Below, in pieces: positions 30,490 through 39,531 of a DNA stretch of 64,000 bases. The position numbers and the translations under genes were made by a program. Below the pieces are notes generated by a model. The model did not search any database and was not told the origin of the DNA. It saw only the letters and a list, made by a program, of their open reading frames with translations. The stretch's first letter is position 1. Each line of letters starts with the position of its first letter. Source of the stretch: Ovoidimarina sp963698645 (GTDB lineage: Bacteria; Pseudomonadota; Alphaproteobacteria; Rhodobacterales; Rhodobacteraceae); contig CAVORP010000001.1 in NCBI GenBank assembly GCA_963698645.1, positions 620,001 to 684,000 on the forward strand, written 5' to 3'.

Positions 30490-31111
30490 TCAGTTCTTGG
30501 CGTAATATTCGACGACGAGGTTCGGTTCCATCACCACCGGATAGGGCACATCGCCCAGCGACGGCGTACGCACGAAAGTGGCGACCATCTTCGAATGGTC
30601 GACTTCCATGTAGTCGGGCACATCGCGCTCGGCGAGACCGGCGGCTTCCAGCACGATCGCAAGCTGCTTCGACTTGTCGCGCACTTCGATCACGTCACCC
30701 TCTTTCACGCGGTAGGAGGGGATGTTGACCCTGCGACCGTTCACCTTGACATGGCCGTGGTTCACGAACTGGCGGGCGGCGAACATCGTGGGCACGAACT
30801 TCGCGCGATAGACGACGGCATCCAGACGACGCTCCAAGCAGACCGATCAGGTTCTCGCCGGTATCGCCCTTCACACGGGCCGCTTCCGCATAGATGCGCT
30901 TGAACTGCTTTTCCGTCAGGTCGCCGTAATAGCCCTTGAGCTTCTGCTTGGCGCGAAGCTGAATACCGAAGTCGGACAGCTTGCCCTTGCGTCGCTGGCC
31001 GTGCTGGCCGGGGCCGTATTCGCGACGGTTTACGGGGGATTTCGGACGACCCCAGATGTTTTCGCCCATCCGGCGGTCAATTTTGTACTTGGCAGACGTG
31101 CGTTTGGTCAC
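30490..31111 (-). CDS. rpsD: 30S ribosomal protein S4 (one apparent frameshift)
   Basis: Primary 16S rRNA-binding protein of the small subunit. The GTG start gives MTKRTSAKYKIDRRMGENIWG; the S4 RNA-binding domain FVNHGHVKVNGRRVNIPSY and the C-terminal VVEYYAKN follow. The frame breaks near 30835; deleting one T (minus strand) gives GLLERRLDAVVYRAK and exactly 206 residues, the family length. An essential gene broken this way cannot be real, which is good evidence that the breaks in this window are errors. A GGAGAT site precedes the start. Confidence 0.96.
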
Positions 31112-31132
31112 GACTGATCTCCTTCTCTGGGC

Positions 31133-31148
31133 GCGCCCCGCGGGGCGC
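31133..31148. promoter_or_regulatory. Perfect 16-nt GC palindrome in the rpsD leader
   Basis: GCGCCCCGCGGGGCGC lies 22 bases upstream of the rpsD start on the minus strand. S4 represses its own translation in many bacteria; whether this hairpin takes part is inference. Confidence 0.35.
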
Positions 31149-31310
31149 TATGAAGGGCGTTGTCCTCTGACATGCTGACGCATCCCGACAGGCTACCCCT
31201 TGCGGGGGCCACCAACACCAATGAAGGCGCGCTTATACGCGCGGATTTCGGGCTGTCAATGGGCGACCCGCGCCTCGTGCTGCAGGATCGCAGCCTCGGG
31301 CCGGGTCAAT

Positions 31311-32332
31311 TCACGCCGCGCGCGGGGGACCATAGGCATGCGGGTCGTTGGCGACCTCGGGAATGGCGGCCTCCAGACGCGCACGCTGCTCGGGGTCGAT
31401 CAGGCCCAGATCGGTGCTCGCGGGATGAAAGCTTTCCGTCGATACGCCGTTGGCCCAGACGACCTGATGACTGGGCAGAAGCAGATGGATGTAGTCGACC
31501 TGCCCCATCGTATGATCGCGCAGAACCCGCTTGTCGTCGATCAGGTCCTCTGCCGCGACCAGTACCTCGTCGGTTCCGAACAGCGCCCGCGCCGGAGCCC
31601 CGCTCATCAAAATCCGGTGGCGCGGCGAAACCAGAAGATCCTCGCTCGGACCATCGCCTCCCATGGCACCGCCACGGATTCGGACCGGCCGGTGATCCGG
31701 CATCGCATGAAGCCGCGCACCCGACATGTGCCGTTGTCCGATCCAGACGATTTCCTGCGCGCCATTGTCCCGGGTCAGAACCGCGTCGCCCTCGGCAAGA
31801 TCGTCGATCCGGCGCGGACCGCTGGGCGTATCCAGAAGCGTATCGGGCGTAAAGCAGATCACCGAAGACGGGGTATCTGAAATGCGGACCGGACGCCCCG
31901 CGATCTCGGGCGAAGCGACGACGCGAAGATCCGTGTCGGGCGGCGGCATGGCACCGTGGAACACCATCAGCGGCCGGGCCAGTTCCACCACGTCGATCAG
32001 GGTTGCGGTCCAGTAGCGCACGCCATCCGAAAACGTCGCCATCCGCGTCAGCAGCGGATCTTCGATCTCCGACCCGACCTGCACCCGCATCGGCGGCAGC
32101 GCGCGACCATAGATCCGGCGCACCGCCGAGGCCGCATGTGCATGCAGGATGTCATGCCCGAGGGGCGCAGTCAAGGGTCAGAAGATCGCCACAGCCGTCA
32201 AGCCGCTCGGCCCGGCCACGCCAGCGCCAGAAGGCCCCGTCGCGCAAGGCCGATTGCGGGCGCTCCACGCAATCCGTCGAGCGCGGTCTGCGCCCATGAG
32301 ATGACAAAGGTAGCCTTGGCGACTGCCCGCAT
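31311..32332 (-). CDS. Hint-domain protein (two apparent frameshifts)
   Basis: A protein of about 339 residues containing a Hint (hedgehog/intein) module of the Hint_2 type common in Rhodobacteraceae. The self-processing Cys is in VICFTPDTLLDTPSGPRRID, followed by GDAVLTRDNGAQEIVWIGQR and LLVSPRHRILMSG with the block histidines. The C-terminal part has VDYIHLLLPSHQVVWANGV, including the expected His. The N-terminal about 110 residues (starting MRAVAKATFVISWAQTA after repairs near 32280 and 32165) are of unknown role. Whether it splices or self-cleaves is unknown. A CtrA-type box lies 28 bases upstream of the start. Confidence 0.85.
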
Positions 32333-32359
32333 TTCTACTGCTCAACCGCGGTCTAATGG

Positions 32360-32374
32360 TTAACGATCGGTTAA
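32360..32374. promoter_or_regulatory. CtrA-type binding site
   Basis: TTAA-N7-TTAA: TTAACGATCGGTTAA, embedded in GTTAACGATCGGTTAAC. This is a perfect match to the CtrA consensus of alphaproteobacteria. It is 28 bases upstream of the Hint-protein start on the minus strand and about 70 bases beyond the nrdJ stop, so the Hint gene is the likely target. Confidence 0.7.
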
Positions 32375-32443
32375 CACAGCGGCGACTCGTTGGGAATCCC
32401 GAAATGGATCACCGTTTCGAACTATAGAGCGAAATACTTCCGA

Positions 32444-35007
32444 TTAACCACACTTCGAGTGGCCACAACTCGCGCATGTCATGCAGCCTTCGATCATCCG
32501 CATCTCGAACTGTCCACAGGCAGGGCAGGCCGGACCACGGCCCGTTGCCCAGGTTCACGACCTCGGCGCTGCGGGTCGGATTTCAACCCCATGCCCTCGC
32601 CTTCGAGGAACCCGATCGAGATCATGTGCCGTTCGATGACGCCCCCGATCGCGGCCAGGATCGAGGGCACGTACTTCCCGTTCATCCATGCCCCGCCGCG
32701 CGGATCGAACACGGCCTTCATCTCTTCCACGACGAAGGACACATCACCGCCCCGCCGGAACACCGCCGAAATCATCCGGGTCAGCGCGACGGTCCAGGCG
32801 AAATGCTCCATGTTCTTCGAGTTGATGAACACCTCGAACGGCCTCCGATGTCCGCCCACCACCAGATCGTTGATCGTGATGTAGATCGCGTGGTTCGAAT
32901 CGGGCCATTTCAGCTTGTAGGTCGATCCCTCAAGCGCCTGCGGTCGGTCCAGCGGCTCCGAGATATAGACCACGTCGCCATGGGGCATCCGGGGCTCGCT
33001 CCGCCCCGTTGAGACGATCTCGGGCGCAGTGCCCGGGCCTCGTCCGGGCTTCGTCCGCGGGGTCCGGCGCCGGGCCATCCCCCTCCGCGAACAAAAGCCA
33101 GCGCGAGGTGACGCCAAGCGCTTCGGCCACGGCGCGGGCATCGCGATTGGTGGGCTTCTTGCCTTCGTCCCACGAGGCGATCCGGTCGGGATCGACCCCG
33201 GCCTGTGCCGCGAGCGTCGGGATATCGTCGATCCCGACCGCCGCGGCCGCCGCCTCGATCCGGGCCGCGATGGTGCCCGGCGCCGGTTCGGCCACCTCGG
33301 GCTTCGCTGTCTCCGCGACACTCAGACACCGATCCCGTGACCGCATTCGGCCGATAGGTCGTGCAGCCCTTGCAGCCGGTCTCGTAAGCCTGAAGATAGA
33401 CGTCCTTGAACGCCTCGAAGGAAATATCCTCGGGGCAGTTGATCGTCTTCGAGATCGAGGAATCCACCCATTCCTGCGCCGCCGCCTGCATCCGCACATG
33501 ATCGGCGGGGGCAAGGGTCTGGGCGTTCACGAAATAGTCCGGCAAGGGCGCATCGCCCTTCAGATCGCGCCACATCTGCACGGCATAATCCACCACCTCC
33601 TCCTCGGTCCGGCTCCCATCCTTCTGCAGGACCTTGCGCGTATAGGCATAGGCAAAGACCGGCTCGATCCCCGACGACACGTTGCCGGCGTAAAGGCTGA
33701 TCGTCCCGGTCGGCGCGATCGAGGTCAAAAGCGCATTGCGGATGCCGTGTTTCGAAATCGCCGCGCGGACATCCTTGTCCATATGCTTCAGGCTTCCCGA
33801 GGCAAGGTACGCCTTGCGATCGAAGAGCGGGAATGCACCCTTCTCGGCGGCAAGATCGGCCGAGGCCAGATAGGCCGCCCGCGCAACCGCCTTCAGCCAG
33901 CGCGACGTCTGCGCCGCCGCCTCCTCCGACCCGTAGCGCAACCCGATCATCAAAAGCGCATCCGCCAAGCCCGGTCACGCCCAGCCCGATCCGCCGCTTG
34001 TTCGCCGCCTCTTCCGCCTGCTGCGGCAAGGGAAAGCGCGAGGCATCCACGACATTGTCCATCATCCGAACGGCAGTGGCGACCAGATCGGTCAGCGCCG
34101 CCTCGTCCAGCGCCGCCCCATCGGTAAAGGGCGCCTCCACCAGCCGCGCAAGGTTGATCGACCCCAGAAGGCAGGCGCCATAGGGCGGCAGGGGCTGCTC
34201 GCCGCAGGGGTTGGTGGCCGCGATCGTCTCGCAATAGGCAAGGTTGTTCATCGCGTTGATGCGGTCGATGAAGATCACGCCGGGCTCGGCATAATCATAG
34301 GTGGCCTGCATGATCCGGTTCCACAGATCGCGCGCCTGCACGGTGCGGAACACCTGGCCGTCGAACACCAGATCCCAGGGCCCGTCGGCCTTCACCGCCG
34401 CCATGAACGGATCGGTCACGAGCACCGAGACGTTGAAATTGCGCAACCGCGCCGGATCGGCCTTGGCGGCGATGAAATCCTCGATATCGGGGTGGTCGCA
34501 GCGCATCGTCGCCATCATCGCACCGCGGCGCGACCCGGCGGACATGATCGTGCGGCACATCGCGTCCCAGACATCCATGAAGGACAGCGGCCCCGAGGCA
34601 TCGGCGGCCACACCCTTCACACCCGCGCCCTTGGGCCGGATCGTCGAGAAGTCATAGCCGATCCCGCCGCCCTGCTGCATCGTCAGCGCGGCCTCCTTCA
34701 GCATCTCGAAGATGCCGGCCATGGAATCGGGGATCGTGCCCATGACGAAACAGTTGAACAGCGTCACCGACCGCGCCGTGCCCGCCCCGGCGATGATCCG
34801 GCCCGCCGGCAGGTATTTGAAATCCTCGAGCGCGGCATAGAATTTCGGCTCCCACGCCGCCGGGTCCTTTTCGACACTGGCCAGCGCCCGCGCGATCCGG
34901 CGCCATGTATCCTCGACCGTGCCGTCGATCGGCGTGCCGTCGGCCTCTTTCAGGCGATATTTCATATCCCAGATTTGCTCGGCGATGGGGGCAGCGAAGC
35001 GGGTCAT
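32444..35007 (-). CDS. nrdJ: Adenosylcobalamin-dependent (class II) ribonucleotide reductase with an internal XRE-like HTH (five apparent frameshifts)
   Basis: Reduces ribonucleotides using B12. Repaired length is about 852 residues. N-terminal half: FNCFVMGTIPDS (active-site Cys), NPCGEQPLPPYGACLLGS (finger loop with radical Cys region), TSIAPTGTISLYAG. After CKGCTTYRPNAVTGSV comes an extra segment with an XRE/Cro-type helix-turn-helix (PTLAAQAGVDPDRIASWDEG, then AVAEALGVTSRWLLFAEG, about 33250-33070), then the C-terminal domain VVYISEPLDRPQ, FINSKNMEHFAWTVALTRM and a zinc-finger-like tail CPACG...CMTCASCGHSKCG ending at the TAA of 32444-32446. Breaks near 33965, 33320, 33045, 32570 and 32540 are each cured by removing one base. 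Confidence 0.93.
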
Positions 35008-35161
35008 GGCGGTACTTTCAAAGGGTTACCGGGGGGTTACCGGTTGCGGCGCAGAGCGCCGATCATATAGAAACGACGGCCTGTTCACAAGCCTGCGGCC
35101 ACAACAGGTTGCAGCTTTGATCCAGAACACTACGATATAAGGTGTGGCTTGGGGACGACTC

Positions 35162-35170
35162 TGTGGATAA
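35162..35170 (-). promoter_or_regulatory. Perfect DnaA box between nrdJ and the DUF1489 gene
   Basis: TTATCCACA on the minus strand (TGTGGATAA on the plus). It lies 155 bases upstream of the nrdJ start and overlaps the proposed GTG start of the DUF1489 gene. DnaA is known to control nrd genes in other bacteria; here that link is inference. Confidence 0.5.
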
Positions 35171-35594
35171 GTCTGTGCATCTTCTGAAACTCTGCGTCGG
35201 CGCCGAAACCGTGGCGGACCTGACCGACTGGCAGAAACAGCCGCGCGCCCACGGGCCCGACGGCCTGCCGCGCCATGTCACGCGCATGTGGCCGCGGCGC
35301 GAGGCGGAGGTTCTGGCGGGCGGATCGCTCTACTGGGTGATCAAGGGAGTGATTCTTGCCCGGCAACGGATCCTGCGCTTCGACGAGGTGGACCGGGGCG
35401 ACGGGATCACGCGCTGCGGTCTGGTTCTCGATCCCGAAGTGGTGCGGACCGAAGCGGTTCCGCGCCGACCGTTCCAGGGCTGGCGCTATCTCGACCCCGC
35501 CGATGCGCCAAAGGATCTTGGCAAGGGCGGCGCAGATATCGCGCATCTGCCGCCCTCGCTCATGGCCGCGCTGGCCGATATCGGCGTGCGCTGA
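35163..35594 (+). CDS. DUF1489 family protein
   Basis: A 143-residue conserved alphaproteobacterial protein of unknown function. It reads VDKSVHLLKLCVGAETVADL from a GTG at 35163, the usual family N-terminus; a GTG at 35142 is also open but gives a 7-residue extension not typical of the family. Other conserved parts are RHVTRMWPRR, GGSLYWVIKGVILARQRIL and FQGWRYLDPADAPKDL. No membrane helix. It is divergent from nrdJ. Confidence 0.85.
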   Translation: MDKSVHLLKLCVGAETVADLTDWQKQPRAHGPDGLPRHVTRMWPRREAEVLAGGSLYWVIKGVILARQRILRFDEVDRGDGITRCGLVLDPEVVRTEAVPRRPFQGWRYLDPADAPKDLGKGGADIAHLPPSLMAALADIGVR

Positions 35595-35641
35595 CGGCGG
35601 ATCGCCGAGGGGGCGCTGCCCCCGCCGCCAAGGCGGCCCCC

Positions 35642-35667
35642 CGGGATATTTGAAAAGAGAAGAAGCG
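35642..35667 (+). repeat. 26-nt dispersed intergenic motif, copy 2
   Basis: CGGGATATTTGAAAAGAGAA plus GAAGCG; see copy at 20431-20456 (23 of 26 identical). It follows a GC hairpin (GGGGGCGCTGCCCCC, 35609-35623) in the 75-base gap between two convergent genes. Confidence 0.7.
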
Positions 35668-35669
35668 GG

Positions 35670-36760
35670 TCAGCCGACAGGTTCCGTGGGCACGGTTCCG
35701 GGCAGCGCGACCTCCAGCAATTCGATATCCCCCGTCGGTTCCCCATAACGCACGGCCATGCCCGGGCGGGATCACGAATGCATCGCCGGGGGATAGACGG
35801 CAGGGGTCCTTGCCCTCGCCCTCCAGCGTCATCGCGCCCTCCATGACAAAGGTGAACAGGATATCGCCCCGATGGCGCGTCCAGCCCGGCGCGCCCGCAC
35901 CCCGGCGCAACACCTGCACGCCGGCCACATCACCGGTATTCGCCGCAATCGTCGTATCCCGTGCCTCGAACCCCGCGAGCCGGTGCGGGCGCCACACCGC
36001 CTCCTCCGCCCTATGATGGACAAAGCGCTGGCCCTGAAACCGGCGATCGGGATCGACACGGTCGTTCGGCAGGGTCATCTCGTGATCGATCGTGGTGACA
36101 TGTTCGGCCGGAACTCCGATCTCGATCACCTCGATGTTGTCCGAGGCGAAAAGCACACGGTGCCGGATCTCGGGCGGCTGGATCACGCAATTGCCCGCAT
36201 GTAAGCCGGAACGGTGGCCCCTGATCCTCGTACACAAGGTCGACCCAGCCGCGATAGCAGAAGATCAACTGAAATCCGACCGTATGGTAATGCACCATGT
36301 CGGGCACCGGACCACCATCGGGAATCCGGATATGGCTGGCGATGATCGCGCCGCCAAGCCTGTCGGGGATAAGGTCGCGATACTGCATTCCCGCCCGCCC
36401 GATCACCCAGGGCGCCTGATCCGCAAGGCGGCGCACGACAAAGGCATGGGCCGTTTCCGGAAGCACGAAGGGCGGGTTCAACGCCTCGATCTCGATCCGC
36501 GTTCCATTGGGCGCCACCAGCCGCCGCGCACCCTCGGCGATCTCGTCAGGGCGCTCGGACAGAAGCCGGACCAGCCCGGGCGACGTCTCTGCGGCCTTGT
36601 CCAGACGCACCCGCAACCCGTGGCCCGAGAAAACCGCGACGCTCGGATCATCGGCGGGATGGATCGTCTCCATCCGAAACCCCAGCCTCCGGGTCCAGAA
36701 GGATATGTCTTCCGGCAGGTCCACGGTCGGCAGAACGATCTCGGCGCGGGTCTGGGTCAT
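35670..36760 (-). CDS. VOC domain fused to a double cupin (two apparent frameshifts)
   Basis: A reconstructed 362-residue protein. Residues about 1-110 are a glyoxalase/bleomycin-resistance (VOC) module (VDLPEDISFWTRRLGF, then PNGTRIEIEALNPP). The rest holds two cupin barrels: the first with PDMVHYHTVGFQLIFCYRG (metal-type His pair) and the second with WTRHRGDILFTFVMEG and LSPGDAFVIPPG. Removing one G at about 36215 joins QGHRSGLHAGN, and one near 35762 joins PPGMAVRYGEPTGD. The product ends at TGA 35670-35672. A dioxygenase or isomerase role is possible; substrate unknown. Transcribed divergently from maeB. Confidence 0.8.
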
Positions 36761-36863
36761 TGCAACCTGTCCTTTCGCGCGTCAGACTGGCGCGGGGAGC
36801 GACGCAAGGCAAGATGGCGCCGAAAGGGTGACTCTTTCCCTGTTTTCCCTCCTCCAAGAAGTA

Positions 36864-36877
36864 GTTTAATACTAAAC
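36864..36877. promoter_or_regulatory. Inverted repeat upstream of maeB
   Basis: GTTTA-ATAC-TAAAC lies 28 bases before the maeB start, in a short A/T-rich patch that contrasts with the GC-rich surroundings. It could be an operator near the maeB promoter; the cognate regulator is unknown. Confidence 0.4.
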
Positions 36878-36904
36878 AATCTTTTCAAGACAGGGTGGTT
36901 CACC

Positions 36905-39185
36905 GTGACCGACAACCAATCAGACGCCCAAAAACAAGCCGCGCTCGACTATCACGCCCTGCCGCGCCCGGGAAAGCTCGAGGTTCGCCCGACAAAACCG
37001 CTGGCCAATGGCCGCGACCTTGCACGCGCCTACAGCCCGGGCGTCGCCGAGGCGTCAAAGGCGATCCACGAGGACCCCTCGACCGCAAGCCTCTATACCA
37101 CCCGGGGCAACCTCGTGGCCGTGGTCACGAACGGCACGGCGGTGCTGGGTCTGGGAAATATCGGCGCGCTGGCCGTCGAAACCGGTGATGGAGGGCAAGG
37201 CCGTCCTGTTCAAGAAATTCGCCAATATCGACTGTTTCGATATCGAACTGAACGAGACCGATCCCGAGAAGCTGGCGGATATCGTCTGTGCGCTCGAACC
37301 CACCTTCGGCGCGATCAACCTCGAGGACATCAAGGCGCCCGAGTGTTTCATCGTCGAGAAACTCTGTCGCGAGCGGATGAACATCCCGGTCTTTCACGAC
37401 GACCAGCATGGCACCGCGATCGTCGTGGGCGCAGCGGCAACGAACGCGCTGCAGGTGGCTGGCAAGACATTCGAGGAGATCAAGATCGTCTCGACCGGCG
37501 GCGGCGCGGCGGGCATCGCCTGTCTCAACATGCTGCTGAAACTGGGCGTCAAACGCGAAAACGTCTTTCTCGTCGATATTGCCGGCCTGGTGCACGAGGG
37601 CCGGACCGAAGAAATGACCCCGCAAAAAGCCGAGTACGCGCAACCCGGCGGCAAGCGCGGTCTTGCCGACGTGATCGAGGGCGCTGATCTGTTCCTTGGC
37701 CTGTCCGGTCCCGGCGTCCTGACACAAGACATGGTGGCGAAAATGGCCGACCGCCCGATCGTCTTTGCCCTTGCCAACCCGATGCCGGAAATCATGCCCG
37801 ACGCGGTACGCGCGGTGGCTCCGGATGCGATCATTGCCACGGGTCGCTCGGATTTTCCCAATCAGGTCAACAACGTTCTCTGCTTTCCGTTCATCTTCCG
37901 GGGTGCGCTTGATGTCGGGGCCACGGAAATCAACGACTCGATGAAGATCGCCTGCATCGAGGGTATCGCCGCCCTTGCGCGCGCCACCAGCAGCGCCGAG
38001 GCCGCCGCCGCCTATTCCGGTGAAAAGATGACCTTCGGCGCGGACTACCTGATCCCGAAACCCTTCGATCCCCGCCTCATGGGCGTCGTGGCCAGCGCCG
38101 TCGCCAAGGCCGCGATGGATACGGGCGTCGCGACCAAGCCGCTGCCGGACATGGCAGCCTACAAGCAGCGGCTCGACGGCTCTGTCTTCCGCTCGACACT
38201 GATGATGCGCCCGGTCTTCGAAGCCGCCGCAACCGCCAGCCGCAAGATCGTCTTTGCCGAGGGCGAGGACGAGCGGGTACTGCGCTGCGCCAGCGCCATC
38301 ACCGAGGAAATGACCGACCGCCCGATCCTCATCGGTCGCCCCGAAGTCATCGAAGCACGGACCGAGCGACTTGGTCTGCCGATCAAGATCGGACGCGAAA
38401 TCGATGTGGTGAACCCGGAAAACGACCCCCGCTACCGGGATTACTGGACGACCTATCACGAGATCATGGCCCGGAGCGGCGTGACCCCGGACCTTGCCCG
38501 CGCGATCATGCGGACGAACACCACCGCCATCGGCGCGGTCATGGTCCACAGGGGCGAGGCCGACAGCCTGATCTGCGGCACCTTCGGCCAATATCTCTGG
38601 CACCTGAACTATATCAGCCAGGTGCTTGGCACCTCGGAACTGAAGCCCGCGGGCGCGCTCAGCCTGATGATCATGCCCGATGGCCCGCTCTTTGTCGCCG
38701 ACACACAGGTCAATCCCGAACCCACGCCGCAGCAGATCGCCACCAGCACGATCGCATCCGCCCGCCACGTGCGCCGCTTCGGGATCGCCCCCAAGATCGC
38801 GCTCTGCAGCCATTCGCAATTCGGCAATCTCGATTGCGACTCGGGCCGCCGGATGCGGGCCGCGCTCGAAATTCTCGATTCCGAGCCGCGGGATTTCGAA
38901 TACGAGGGCGAAATGCATGCCGATGCAGCGCTGGATATCGAACTGCGCGAACGTATCTTCCCCGGCTCACGACTGACCGGGGCCGCGAACGTCCTGATCT
39001 TCGCCAATTCGGATGCGGCCTCGGCAGTCCGCAACATCATGAAGATGCGGGCAAGCGGGCTCGAGGTCGGGCCGATCCTGATGGGCATGGGCAACCGCGC
39101 CCATATCGTCACGCCGTCGATCACCGCGCGCGGGCTTCTGAACATCTCCGCCCTCGCCGGAACGCCGGTCGCGCATTACGGCTAG
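36905..39185 (+). CDS. maeB: NADP-dependent malic enzyme fused to a phosphotransacetylase-like domain (one apparent frameshift)
   Basis: Decarboxylates malate to pyruvate with NADPH. Repaired length is 759 residues. The malic domain (about 1-430) has PLANGRDLARAYSPGVAEA, the catalytic region NIPVFHDDQHGTA and the NAD(P) motif STGGGAAGIA. The C-terminal about 320 residues are Pta-like (KIVFAEGEDERVLRCAS, MVHRGEADSLICG, GAANVLIFANSDAASA), usually regulatory. One extra base near 37180 breaks the frame; removing it gives LASKPVMEGKAVLFK. The start is the GTG at 36905 (VTDNQSDAQKQ). Confidence 0.95.
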
Positions 39186-39228
39186 GGGATCTACCCCCGC
39201 GGCGCGGCAATGGCTTTTCTCATGAAAA

Positions 39229-39256
39229 CGCGCCGCCGGGAGGGTCCGGCGGCGCG
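39229..39256. terminator. GC hairpin after maeB
   Basis: An 11-bp perfect stem (CGCGCCGCCGG / CCGGCGGCGCG) with a 6-base loop, 43 bases after the maeB stop. No T-tract follows on the plus strand, although TTTT follows on the minus strand, so terminator function is uncertain. Confidence 0.45.
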
Positions 39257-39363
39257 AAACAGGATCAGGTTACCCGAGATACGGGACCTTCTGTTGGGTG
39301 CGCCCAAGGGCGTTGACCTTTGAGACGCCCCGCAAATGGCGGTGCGCACTGCTTGGATACTCC

Positions 39364-39391
39364 GAATTTGCGCCATATCAAGCGGAAATTC
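39364..39391. promoter_or_regulatory. Imperfect inverted repeat upstream of prpE
   Basis: GAATTTGCGC, eight bases, GCGGAAATTC: 9 of 10 arm positions pair. It lies 140 bases before the prpE start and is the best operator candidate in the gap. Short-chain acyl-CoA regulators of the ScfR/PccR family control propionate genes in relatives, but I cannot tie this sequence to them. Confidence 0.4.
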
Positions 39392-39531
39392 GCCTGTAAC
39401 GGATAAGTTGATTCGGTCACGCGACGCCGGGACGGTGTTCGGACGACCAACGGCGCCATTGCGCAGGGCGACATCTTGCGCCCGGGCAGGAAGGTCCCGT
39501 ATTGGAAGGCTGGGGAAGATGGGAGTTTCCA

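Larger units (their letters stand above)
39186..39531 (+). other. Intergenic region between maeB and prpE
   Basis: A 346-base gap without a gene. It holds a strong GC hairpin (39229-39256), then an imperfect inverted repeat (39364-39391) that could be the prpE operator, and an A/T-richer stretch around 39360-39420 where the prpE promoter is likely. Confidence 0.6.

Noticed and set aside
35124..35146. Possible NrdR box before nrdJ (ACACTACGATATAAGGTGT)
   Set aside because: The ACAC/GTGT ends are 3 bases too far apart for the 16-bp NrdR consensus, and no second box follows.
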